Origin: Limnanthes douglasii subsp. nivea
Lineage: Eukaryota > Streptophyta > Magnoliopsida > Brassicales > Limnanthaceae
Length of the DNA stretch: 64,000 bases
NCBI GenBank assembly: GCA_036936605.1
Contig: JAUPFV010000001.1
Coordinates: 214,177,530-214,241,529 of the forward strand
Reading direction: 5' to 3'
How positions within the stretch are numbered: position 1 is the stretch's first letter; each line of letters begins with the position of its first letter. The position numbers and the translations under genes were made by a program. A model generated the notes under the pieces. It searched no databases. It had not been told where the DNA came from and was given only the letters and a program-made list of their open reading frames with translations. Of the stretch, positions 46,301 through 56,569 are shown piece by piece.

Positions 46301-46479
46301 AGTAAAAATAATTAATTCAAAAATTTATATCATCAGATTATAGATCTTTAAGTAATTTTTCCCAAAATGTTGCTACTAATAAGGGTAGAAAATATTGGAA
46401 AATATAAGTAGAATTGGATAAATAAAGGAATTAATTTAGGTAATAAAGCTGTGGGTATAAACTGAGGAAACATGTAATA

Positions 46480-47067
46480 TTTAGGGTGCTCTATGCAATA
46501 ACTAATACTTATTTTTATGATTAGTAAAGTAATGGGGTGTAAAATAGCGCATAAGAAGAGATTAACATGTACATTAAGAATTTATCACTTGTACTATATA
46601 AAGGACAACTTTTTAGGAGAAAATGTACAATCATTAGTCAATAAGTACTAAATTATTCATTTTATCTACTCCCTCTCTCCCTTATTGTTTCAGATTCTAG
46701 GTGTATGCACAGTAATTAAGAAAGATCATCATTAGTTTTGAAGTTGTAAAAAGTGTGTTTAATTTCCATAAATAACCTTTATAAATAATAGATATGGACA
46801 ACAAAACTAGAGTAAATTAATTAAATGAGAGAGGATAGAAATGGTATACAACTATTAATACCACCTTGATATTTGGAAACATCAATTAAATTGGGACAAA
46901 TATATTTCTCTAAAATGTCAAATATAAAGGGACGAATGAGTATTTCTCTCTCTAATCATTATATTTATCTCTCTAAAACGCTTGTATATGAACATATTTG
47001 TGACATATACTCCCATACAAATATTGTCATGACAAATATCATCACTAAAATATTTATGGAACTATCA
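46480..47067 (+). repeat. Element E 5' LTR (left edge uncertain)
   Basis: Ends ACTATCA directly before the PBS. CTATATAAAGG near 46594-46604 fits the LTR promoter. A Stowaway MITE sits inside. Confidence 0.55.
46669..46940. mobile_element. Decayed Stowaway-type MITE in element E's LTR
   Basis: Left end CTCCCTCTCTCCCTTATTGT and right end, reverse complement, CTCATTCGTCCCTTTATATT, each next to TA. 272 bp, non-coding. Confidence 0.65.
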
Positions 47068-47068
47068 T

Positions 47069-47088
47069 TGGCGCCGTCTGTGGGAACC
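47069..47088 (+). promoter_or_regulatory. Element E primer-binding site
   Basis: TGGCGCCGTCTGTGGGAACC, the same 18-mer start as element B, one base after the LTR. Confidence 0.88.
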
Positions 47089-47163
47089 ACGATTGGTACC
47101 TGAAATCCTAGTTCCAAAACCATAGTATTATTTTAAAATATTGTAAGAGTGATAGAGACGGAA

Positions 47164-48966
47164 ATGCAAGGAGAGCTAGAGACTGGTGCGAAGAACCTTA
47201 TGATGGAAGACTAATCTAGAGATCTTCTGACCGAGGAACAAATAATAAATGAAGAAAACGATAATGATCGACATGTCAAGGAGCTACTAGAAGAATATGT
47301 CTTAGTACCTCGATGAAAAGAAATTTTGGAAGATATTGAAAGATTAAATGCTAAAAATAAAGTGATAATAAGTTCACAGAGACTTGAATCAAAGATCTGA
47401 AGAGAAAATACATTTGAAAAAAAAACACGTAGAAAATTTTTCTCGGACCTAGGAGATGCGTCAAAGGAAAAGCCATTGTTCTTCGAAGAGAAGAGTGAGA
47501 TGTGGACGTCATTACAAATCAACAGAATCTAGTGAATATTCATCGTACAATTCAGATGAATCTTTTTCTTTAAAGAAGGAGAATTAACGCCTAAAAAGTT
47601 ACAAGAGAAAATATTCGAGGAGTAAAATAGGTACCTCAGACATCTCACAGAGGCATAGGTTCAAAGAGGGAAAAATCCGAACATGTTAAAAAAAGGTTTG
47701 GCTCCGAGGAGCCGGACAGGTTTGTGAATATAGCTCAATGAGAACAAGTAACTCCATATATGAAGATGCTTTAGAAGCCATAATCTCGAGTATGTTTGAG
47801 TAATCATTTCACCTATTCATCCAAAGAAATTTTATACACAACATTGAATGAGGGCCCAGGGGGCAGTGCGTATAAAGTAGGTCAGAATTAGAAGTCATCT
47901 CCCCTCACCCCGTAAATCCTTTCAGGGCATCTACTTAAGTGGTTTGATATTTCTAAGCTGGACATGTTTGATGGTACGCAAGATATGGATAACCATATAA
48001 AGTAATTCAATAATTTTATGATTAACTATGATGATGATGATGATGATGATAAAATGTTATCTAGAGCCTTCTCCCAAACATTTAAGAATACAGCTTCAAA
48101 GTGGTACAATTGCTTTCCTGAGGGTTGCATCAAAACTTTCGATATACTCAGGAATATGTTTCCTCAGAATTTCGTGGGAAGTAAAAAATTCCGTACAAAT
48201 GATGATACGATTATTTAATATAGAAAAATAGTGGGAACGAGTCTTAAGGACTATACAAATCGTTTTATTAAGGCTAAGATCGATATGGAAAGTTGATAGG
48301 ATAAAATGACGTTGGCTGCTTTCCGAATGGGACTCCTCCCCGGAATAATGAAGGATAACTCAGCATAAAGTACATCAATGACATTTGGGTCTTTGTTGGA
48401 TCAAGTAGAGAAAATAATTTTGGTGGAGGAAATGCAAGCACCAGAAAGGAATTCTTTGGCACAGTTTGAAGCAAAACTAGTTCCGTTAAAGAACAATGGT
48501 AGCACATAATAGTTCATATCCAACAAGTATTGTAAAAGCTCGAGCACTAGTTCAAACGATAATTCAAGCACCTTTAAAGATGAAAGATTATGAACCAGTT
48601 GTGAATACTCAGCAGCATATCAGACCCATGTCAAACAAATGGGTTCGACCAACACATTTAACCGAGAGAACACGTTTGCACATACAATTTCGTTAGCCAT
48701 TCTCAATACAGACCCAGAGGGAGAAGAAAAGCAACAGGTACTGTAATTATCATGAGGATATTGGGCATGACACAAAATATTATGTGGCGTTGAAAAAAGA
48801 GATACAAGCCTTGATCGAAAATGGAAAGCTAACAAAATTTGTGAAGAAGAATTTTATGGTTGCACCAAATCAAGAAAATACAATGATGATTTCAGATTCT
48901 ATTAACGAAGAATCTATTGATGCATCTGATATTTCCACGGAGTATCTGAAGCAACAATTTCTATAA
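47164..48966 (+). pseudogene. Element E gag (broken)
   Basis: Starts MQGELETGAKNLMMED, like B's gag. Stops interrupt the N-terminal charged region (ILEDIERLNAKNKVIISS). The capsid core is at 47930-48460: WFDISKLDMFDGTQD, an Asp run from a (GAT)n tract at 48029-48050, ASKWYNCFPEGCIKTFDILR, NFVGSKKFRTNDDTII, LAAFRMGLLPGIMKDNSA. A zinc-knuckle-like CNYHEDIGHDTKYY lies near 48745, where the last Cys of the motif is Tyr. ALKKEIQALIENGKLTKFVK follows. The frame ends at 48966, at the junction with copia DNA. Confidence 0.82.
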
Positions 48967-49880
48967 CTAGCATGGCATTAGTCATATCAGTTAATATTTT
49001 ATATTTTCGTCTAGCCATTCCATTTCATTGAGGTGTATAAAACATAGACCATTGATGTATTATCATCTGTTTTTTTACAAAACCTAGAAAAATTATCATG
49101 ATAAATATTTCCCACCTCTATCGCAGAAAAATATTTTAATATTAGTGTCTAATTTTTAACTTTCACTTTGAATATCCTAAACAATTAAAAGTTTCGTCCT
49201 TAGGTTTACGTAAATCGACATAAGTATGCCTAGAGTAGTCATATGTAAAAGGTATAAAATATATTTTATCCTGATGCACTAAGATACCATTTAACTCACA
49301 TATATCAATATGTATCAAGGCTAATAATTTCGTATATCTTTCAACACTCTTATAATGCTAGTTAACAATCTTTGATTCTACAAACAATCCATATTTTTAT
49401 ACGAACCTATATCACAACTTAGAAGTGGTTTAATAATTTTATTAATGATCATATGACTTATATGTGAAAATTTACCAAGCTACAACAAATAATGATTGCG
49501 AGAGAAAAGGGAGAAAAAATAATAATAAACAAGTCATTAGTACATAAGAATATATATTTCCATCAAAGATATCACCCTTCAATAATATAAGGTTGTTGGA
49601 TTCCTACACATATCATATTATGGCTTTAGCCAATAAATCTTCGAAAACTAAGTTTGTATTCATTTATGAAACATATAATATATTTGCAAGAGTTATCTCA
49701 TTACTATTCATAAATAATAATACAAAACATATGTGTTGTTCCACCCTAGAATTCTTTCATTTTCCCCATATGTATCTTTTTTGTAGTATTGCTCTTTTCT
49801 ATTATTTTGAATATATATTTTTCACTGGAAACATGAACCAATGTGCATGTACCATACAACTACTCGACAGTCTTATTTTT
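48967..49880 (-). pseudogene. Copia protease, pre-integrase and integrase remnants
   Basis: Minus-strand copia pol continuing the element seen at 40600-40941 and 46134-46300. From right to left: a possible protease site near 49740, the pre-integrase zinc region near 49450 (LGKFSHISHMIINKIIKPLL), HIDICELNGILVHQDKIYFI, TYDYSRHTYVDLRKPKDETF, and the hallmark QMIIHQWSMFYTPQ, NGMARRKY, LTDMTNAML adjoining 48967. Full of stops. Confidence 0.7.
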
Positions 49881-50260
49881 TGTTGAGTTGATCTTGGTTT
49901 GGTTTATTTTAGGCTGAGGGTAATTTTGTAAAGTGTTTTGATTATTAAGTATTTTGGTATATAGTAGTGAGAGATTTGAGCAGCCTGGTTGTATTAAATG
50001 GTCATTACCCTCATTAATTAAAGTAGTTAGGGTATTATACCTTTAATTAAGGACTTATGGGCTTTCGGGTCAAGTTATGAAACTGGTTCAAGTTTAAGGA
50101 CCCGTTTACTTATTAAGCTGATTGGCGCATAGCTTAGTCAAAAGGTGTTTAAGTGATTCTTTACTTTGTCCTGTCCGGATAGTTCAGTGACAAGTTTATG
50201 TCTGAATTGCCCTTGCCCGGATAACACAGGAAGCTGTGACTGGATAATCCGAACTCATCA
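49881..50260 (-). repeat. Element D 3' LTR (outer edge inferred)
   Basis: Inner edge is firm: the LTR starts TGATGAGTTCGG in element orientation right after the polypurine tract. The outer edge at TGTTGAG is chosen because it gives a TG...CA terminus and abuts copia sequence. No second copy is available for comparison. Confidence 0.6.
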
Positions 50261-50277
50261 GTAGCCCCTTTTTTAGG
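50261..50277 (-). promoter_or_regulatory. Element D polypurine tract
   Basis: CCTAAAAAAGGGGCTAC in element orientation directly before the LTR. GGGGCTAC is shared with element B. Confidence 0.75.
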
Positions 50278-50420
50278 CCTTGTCAAATATCTTTGGCAGG
50301 ACAAAAAAGTTTACTTTGTCAATGACGATTTTGTCTGACCTTCCTGTGCATCTAGTTCGAAGTTTGTCCGAACTGACTTCTTTTCCAAGAATTATAAGAG
50401 TTTTCTGTTTGGATCGTGAA

Positions 50421-50600
50421 ACACGTGTCACAATCCGATTCGACCTGCCAGCCGTTTTTCTTCCTGGATCGGCGCTCCCACTAAGCCTAGAAAGTGACCT
50501 AGGCATTTATTTTTTCACACGACTGCGCCGTCTTTAATCATTGCCAAACCTCTTCAACTCCTCCTAGGTAACAGTTACTTTTTTCTACTGATATATAAAT
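50421..50600 (+). promoter_or_regulatory. Candidate promoter of element D antisense gene
   Basis: ACACGTGTCA (G-box core) at 50421-50430 and ATATATAAAT at 50591-50600, about 90 bp before ATG 50691. Same order as in element B. Confidence 0.5.
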
Positions 50601-50690
50601 CATTTTTCACTATTCTATTGTCGTCATCACTTAAAAACGTTTAGAGAGATTTTCACACTTGCTTTCAAACTTGTTCTTGAATAGTTTTAT

Positions 50691-53600
50691 GTTCACGGCC
50701 ATAAACGCTCTTGTGAAAGGTGGCTGGTTGAACTTGTCAAAGCTAGAAAAAGCAAGAAAAATCGAAAGAGAGAATCGTATTATTGCTGGTCTCTTAGTCT
50801 CCACAAGCGAAAAGTCTGGTGAACCACCCCAGGAAGCTGACCAAGGGCCATCCTTATCTAGAAATCCAAAACCCAAATAATTGTTTAAACCAAATCTCTC
50901 TTCTCTCCCCTCATGATCTTCTGTTCAGGAGTCCCAACCCTCCAATGTCAAGGAAAAACCAATCTCGAGTGTCAGAAAACCCTCCCATTTCTTAGCCATG
51001 GGTTCAAACATGGAGAAGTCCCCGGAAAAATCAACTTCACGCCGGACGACTCGTCTAGTCAAATCCCAAGAAACTACTCCACTGTCAAAACCCTCCAGAT
51101 CGGAGACATCTAAGGCAACATCAAATGATAAGCCCTCCGAACCGGAGGTGTCTAAAATAGCACCAAAGGATAAGTCCTCCAGATCAGCGGCATCTAAGAT
51201 AGCCCTAAAGGCGAAGTTCTCTGTATCCTAACCTCAACCGGACACCTGGCCTTCAAAAATAAATGGCGCTCACTCATCCGAACAGCCTTTGGTGCCAGAA
51301 GCTGATCCCCCCATTCACAGCAACTGATAGACCTCCATAATTGATGAAGAAGTGTTGGAAGACAGTATCGAAGAGGCCCCCTTCAAAGCTGAAGCATCAG
51401 GTCAAACCGGGGATGTTGCCTCTGATAGGAAGGGCAAAGGTAAAGTCAAATTTGGTGTGGCTCATCTGGATCTCCCAGTGTGCTTAGAGGGAAAGATAGG
51501 GCCTTGCTTTAAAAAAATGTCAATGTTAAATATTTGTTGGCACTGCAGAATATAAACTATGTCTACACTCATACTGCTGAGGTTGGCCAAATCCAGATAA
51601 AGTAGGGGATCCCAGAGTCAGTGAAGGTGATGATACCTGTCCCTCTGGAGACTCTGATGAACTGTAAACTTAATTAGGTGGTCATCTTCACCGAGGTGCT
51701 AAACTGGACACTCCGGTTCCCATTGGACCCAGAAATGGTCAGGTATTTCCACCTGGTGAAGCTTTGCCCAATCCAGCTAAGTCCAAACGCTTGGTATTCT
51801 CTCCTTGCTTGCATAATGGCATCAGGGCTCTCCAAAATCCCTCTCCTAATGGAGCAATTTTCCGTTGTGACAAGTCTATGCAAGAATCACCGCATCCCAT
51901 TCTACCACCACAACATGGGGAATAACTTTAAAGTGGTGGATGACTTACTGGAGTCTGAGAAGAATTGGAAGACTCAATTCCTGTTTATCAGTGGGTCATG
52001 GCAGAATGGAAAGAAGATCAAAGCTAATACTGACCCTAGTATGTTAACTAGCTGATGGAAGAATATTGGTAAACTTTTATCTTTATTTTTCACGTTTTTC
52101 TTTTTAACTTATAAATATTCCACTCCTGAATTATCTGTTACTTTTTTTTTCAGTGTTGCTGAAAGAGTTTACCGGACACCTGGAGGAGGGGAAAACAACT
52201 TGTGCCAAACTGAACGTATGGGCTGCTGAGCATTGGGAGAATTCCTTCCACAAGTACATCACCTCAGGCAATCTGGTGAGGTCCCATCTGTGGAACACCA
52301 CACGTCGGAGGAATCTCACGTCGGAAGAACTAACTACACCTCCTCCTCCTTGCGTAATCCTTAAACGGACAGAAGCCAAAGATGTTAAACTGGTCTTGCC
52401 TTCTAGAGCCAAAGCTTCCAACAAGACGAAAGGGAAGAAAAAGAAAGATACAACAGAGGCAGTTCAAGCTGCCACATAGGGGACCGGTTCGAGGAACCAA
52501 GGAGGAATCGATGATGCCTTACTCAAGGTAGTAGAAGCTTAGCATGTTAGGGAGGCAAGAGAATCACAAAACCCATCAAGGCCTCCCAAAAAGGACCGTA
52601 AAAGAAGAGCAAGCAGTGATGAAAAGGCTGCCAAAAAGAAAAAAAGTCACCTTAGGGGAATAAATAATTCTTTGCCCTTCGGAGCTTCTACCTCCATGAG
52701 CCCCTGTTGACCCCATTCTGCCAGAGAAGATTCCAACAGGTCTGCAGTTTGGAAAGGGTATCGGAGGAGGGATTGATGGAGTGGACATTAGTGCCCTTCA
52801 AGACATTGATCTTTACTTCAACGACTCTGAGAATGATGACTTTGCTGGTCCCTTTTCTCCTTCAAGTTCTTCTAACATGGTGACTTATAATGGTAAACCG
52901 CTATCCGTTTCCGGAGAACAAGACATTGTGAATCATTCCCTTTTTAGTCGCATCCAACCAGTGCTTGATCTCGAGAGACAAGTGAAGAGTCAAACTGCAC
53001 TCATCAATTACCCTCACTAATGACAAAGAGTCTCTGTCAACCAATCTTCACAATGCTAATCAGAGCATAAACGAATTGAAGAAAGAGATTAAAGCACTGA
53101 GGAAGGACAAAAAAGATCTATCAACCAAACTTTCCACTTCAGAGACGGCCAGTACCGAACTCTAAACTAAGTGCTCCGGTTTGGAGAAAGATCTCTCAAC
53201 ATTAAATGAGGATCTGAAGACCAAAGATGGTGTCATTCAGACCTTGTCCGGTGAAAAGACTTCCCTAGAAGATGTTGTGTCTAAGGTAACCAAGGAGAAA
53301 GAAGACTTGGAGAAGCAACATGAACAATCTATTCAGGACAAAATTGATAAATATACCAATATGGTGATATACTTGGAAACAAGGTATGTTGAGGTTAAGT
53401 CTGACATGGTGCTGCTCTTCCATGAAACATTTTCGAAGAGGACCCTTGGTCCCTTATGGAAATTCGTAGACTATGACGAGATCCTATTTCACACTATGGA
53501 TGTTGGTGACAAGTACAATTATAGAAGTGTAATAGATTCCACCACTCATGAAGAGGAAGGAACCGGTGAGAGTTCGAGTGCCGAACTCAAAAGTCCCAAA

Positions 53601-53789
53601 AATAAGGTGATAAAGGACAATCTGAAGGGAACAAGCCCTCAGGTTTTAAACATTTTTTTGTTTTCTTACTTCTCTGAACTACTAAAGTCCTTGGATGGAG
53701 AATCCGTTTTTGTAATGTTATCCAGTTTGAGTCCGGATAAGTCTTTTAAAATACTTAAAGTCCTTGGATGGCCAACGCATATTTTTTAA
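50691..53789 (+). pseudogene. Element D antisense gene (Transposase_28-like domain, coiled coil)
   Basis: The clearest copy. ATG 50691 opens FTAINALVKGGWLNLSKLEK and KIERENRIIAGLLVS. 51090-51225 holds three 48-bp coding repeats (SKxAPKDKSSRSAASK-like). The globular domain spans 51520-52065: LALQNINYVYTHTAEVG, VVIFTEVLNWTLRFPLDPEM, YFHLVKLCPIQLSPNAWYSL, MGNNFKVVDDLLESEKNWKT, QFLFISGSWQNGKKI. An 85-bp GT-AG intron covers 52069-52153 with a strong polypyrimidine tract. Exon 2 reads LLKEFTGHLEEGKTTCAKLN, NLVRSHLW and a KGKKKKD linker. 52781-53020 is an acidic linker (PSSSSNMVTYNGKPLSVSGE). 53181-53789 begins with a coiled coil and VKSDMVLLFHETF. Stops and frame changes separate the parts. Role unknown. 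Confidence 0.78.
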
Positions 53790-53790
53790 T
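53690..53790. repeat. Two-unit repeat at the convergence point of element D
   Basis: AAAGTCCTTGGATGG at 53694 and 53758 (64-bp spacing), cognate to the 53-bp repeat of element A. Confidence 0.6.
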
Positions 53791-54071
53791 TTTGCCAAGA
53801 CAGGTTTATTTATCAAATCTTGATTTGTTTCATACTTTCTTTCGTTTTAATTTTAACGGCTAATGTTTAAACAATCCTAATTATTTCAGAAGTATTAAAG
53901 TGAGAGTGTTTAATGACTCCGATGACATGTATTTAATGGGCATCACTCAACCAGGTTAATCTGATCAATCAAATATCCAAAGTGTTAAATCAAAGACTTG
54001 TACTTGAATAGAATTATAGTTAAACCACATCGGATGTTTTAAGAAGGCATCATATTTTATTGAATAAAAAA

Positions 54072-54125
54072 CCGGATACCTCATTAAAACCTCCCGGCGC
54101 CACCAGGGTAGGAAAGAGTATGCCC
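54072..54125. other. Conserved convergence block, element D copy
   Basis: GGATACCTCATTAAAACCTC followed by CCGGCGCCACCAGGGTAGG and AAAGAGTATGCC. The fullest version of the block. Confidence 0.78.
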
Positions 54126-54171
54126 CCTAGTATTAACATTGACATTTAACAAGTAAATATTTACATAAATT

Positions 54172-55279
54172 TTATTCTAGATATAACTTGAGGTGTTCAA
54201 TATTCCATGGGTGCTTCAAAACTCTTCCATCTTTGTTTTGAAGCCTATATATCCTAGGCTTAAGCTTTTCAGAGACCTCATAAGGGCCTTCCCAGTTCAG
54301 AGCCAGCTTACCGAACTGCTTCTCCTTAGTGTATAAGAAACCGTTTCTCAAAACTTTATCTCCCAGTTGAAAATCTCTTCTCTTGACCTTGGAATCAAAT
54401 CTGCTCCTCATCAAGCCTTGGTAGTGAGCTGTTCTAAGATGATCTTTAATCCTTCTTTCTTCTATTAAGTCCAACTGATCCCTAATTGTCATCTTATTGG
54501 CTTGTTCGGAATAGTTATGGACCTTGTATAATGGTAGGGTTTCTTCTATAGGAGTAATAACATCCATCCCATACACTAAGACAAAAGAAGATTCCTATGT
54601 AGCAGCCCTATTAGTAGTTTGGTATGCCCACAACACTTCTTGCAGATAGCTTGGCCACTTCCCTGCAGCCCCTTCCAAATTCTTTTTTAATCCGGACAAA
54701 ATAATCATGTTTGCCACTTTAACCTGGCCATTTGCTTTTGGGTGGAAAGGAGAAGAGAAGCAATGCTGAATACCCCTGGAGGCACAAAAATTCTCCATGT
54801 CCTTGTTATCAAATTTTGGTCCGTTAACTGTGGTAATCTTCTGGGAATCCCAAATCTGAAACATATATTAGACAAGATAAACTTGGTGACACTTTTCGAA
54901 GTGGTTCTTGCCAGGGGAGCTGCCTCTATCCACTTTGAGAAGTAATCAATAGCTATAATAATAGTTATGCATCCTCTGAACGTCATTGGTAGAGGCCTAA
55001 CTAAATCCAATCCCCAACGAGTAAAAGGTACTGGATCATAAATAGACTCCATAGGTATTGGTGGCACATGAATTTCGTTGCCATACCTTTGACATGGATC
55101 ACACTTTCCACCATTTCTTTAGCATCTGCCATTATAGATGGCCAATAGTACCCAACCAACAATACCCTCCGGGTTAGTGCCCTGTAACCACAATGTGCTG
55201 ATCCTTCTCCATCATATAGTTCAGACAAAACGATTTGGGATTCTTCGACCCCCAGACAACGCAGGAGAGCTCTTCTCAA
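54172..55279 (-). pseudogene. Element D integrase (second catalytic Asp replaced by Val)
   Basis: The zinc-binding region is at 55279-55080 (ELYDGEGSAHCGYRALTRRV, then KCDPCQRYGNEI after a frameshift). AIDYFSKWIEAAPLART holds the first Asp. After another frameshift the normal TDNGP motif reads TVNGPKFDN (Val codon 54826-54828). The presumed Glu site QVE is QVK. 54576-54172 is the C-terminal region, FQLGDKVLRNGFLYTKEKQF ending HPWNIEHLKLYLE. Confidence 0.85.
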
Positions 55280-55657
55280 GGATTTTTTTATAGAAAACCT
55301 CTCTTATAATCAAAAAACCACGAGCCTTGTGTTTAATTTTCCATACCAAAGTTTTATCCGGAGGCAAAAACCCATCAAAAATGTATTAGAGAAGGGGAAA
55401 TCTCCAATCTTTAGGTTGAACTACTTGTACATTTATGCTCTCCTCCTCTTCCTTGTTCTGACTTGATTATATGGATGGGCATTCTTGTATATGGATCCAA
55501 GGGTAGGACTCAGAGTATGCTATGGTTGCTAAGGAATCTGCCAGCTTTTTTTTATCTAGGAATATGCTCATAGTACACACTCTTGAAATTGGCTGCCACC
55601 TCTTTAAGGACGAGTGAGTATTTTGATTAGTTGTTCCTTCTTGGCGTCAGATTGTCC

Positions 55658-56112
55658 TTAAACATGGTGAATAAGAAGCTGGGAATCACTCATCAACCTA
55701 ACTCTTTTGGCCCCACACAAGAAAACTAATTTAAGACCAGCTATAACTGCTTCATATTCGGACTCATTGTTAGAGGCCCTAAGCCCAAAGCATATAGCCT
55801 GGTATAATTTATCACCATACGGAGAAGTTAGGCAAATTCCAGCCCCACAAGCCATTGTGCTTGATCCACCATCAGTCTGGACTACCCATTCTTTTTTAGT
55901 TTTCCCTTCTGAAGCTTGCTTAGAACTCATGTCCGGATAAAACATTCTACTAGAAAATCACCAACAGATTGAGCCTTGATAGCAGTTTGTGGGTGAAATC
56001 AATGTCATAATCACCCAACTCTACTGACCACTTGGTCATCCTGCTTGATATATCTGCTTTCTAAAGAACATTCCGCAATGGAAAAGACATTCAAACAATG
56101 ATGGAATGAGAC
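55658..56112 (-). pseudogene. Element D second RNase H and tail of the first
   Basis: 55945-55658 reads WVVQTDGGSSTMACGAGICL, NNESEYEAVIAGLKLVFLCG and RLMSDSQLLIHH. Between 55945 and 56112 the tail of the first RNase H is seen (DDQVV or MTKWSVELGDYDIDF depending on frame). The element ends there. 55280-55657 bridges to the integrase and is broken by stops. Confidence 0.8.
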
Positions 56113-56135
56113 TAAAATAATTATTTTATTATTGA

Positions 56136-56560
56136 GGATTTGAACAGTACATCGTCCCTCGACTATCGTGTCTCGTGGTAGATAGTCCTTTGACATTCAA
56201 ATGTTCGTTGACAGTCCCTGGACTATCGCGTTTGGATAAAGTTAGTCCACCAAATCCTCTGATCCATGAGAGGCTGCCACGTGTCACCATAGTTCACAGA
56301 TTTTTGTATCATCACTACTCCCTTGAATATAGTTATCTATAATATTCTACATTTTCGGTTTGACCTAAACTCAAAGGACTAGTGGTGATACAAAAATCTG
56401 GGGACTATGGTGACCGGTGGCAACCTCTCATGGATCAGAGGATCTGGTGGACTAACTTTATCCAAACGTGATAGTCCAGGGACTGTGAACGGATATTTGA
56501 AAGTCAAGGGCTATCTCCCGCCAAACGCGATAGTCAAGGGACGATGTACTGTTCAATGCC
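56136..56560. mobile_element. Foldback Mutator-type MITE
   Basis: 425-bp non-coding element that is one long inverted repeat: two arms of about 180 bp with TTGAACAGTACATCGTCCCT at the ends, CTTTATCCAAACG and GATCAGAGGATCTGGTGG inside, around a 60-bp loop. Ends start GG. A perfect 9-bp target duplication TATTATTGA flanks it (56127-56135, 56561-56569). The arms carry CCACGTGTCACCATAG or its partner GGTGACCGGTGGC. A transcript would fold into a hairpin. Confidence 0.9.
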
Positions 56561-56569
56561 TATTATTGA

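Larger units (their letters stand above)
46450..48966 (+). mobile_element. Element E: 5' LTR and gag of a plus-strand Ty3/gypsy element
   Basis: A plus-strand gypsy fragment related to element B. Its LTR ends at 47067, PBS follows at 47069, and gag runs to 48966. Protease and everything downstream are absent: the next base belongs to a minus-strand copia integrase. The left LTR boundary could not be fixed; about 46450-46480 is a guess. Confidence 0.72.
49881..56112 (-). mobile_element. Element D: Tat-type Ty3/gypsy retrotransposon, 5' half missing
   Basis: Minus-strand element with a 3' LTR (about 49881-50260), polypurine tract, a convergent plus-strand gene (50691-53789), integrase, second RNase H and the tail of the first RNase H. 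Sequence homology stops near 56112 inside the first RNase H; RT, protease, gag and the 5' LTR are absent. Its left edge abuts copia DNA. Confidence 0.82.

Noticed and set aside
49593..49886. 97-codon plus-strand frame with hydrophobic stretches
   Set aside because: Overlaps minus-strand copia remnants and has no domain.
56136..56560. Possible microRNA precursor
   Set aside because: The hairpin is explained by a foldback MITE with a 9-bp target duplication; small-RNA production would be a consequence, not evidence of a miRNA gene.
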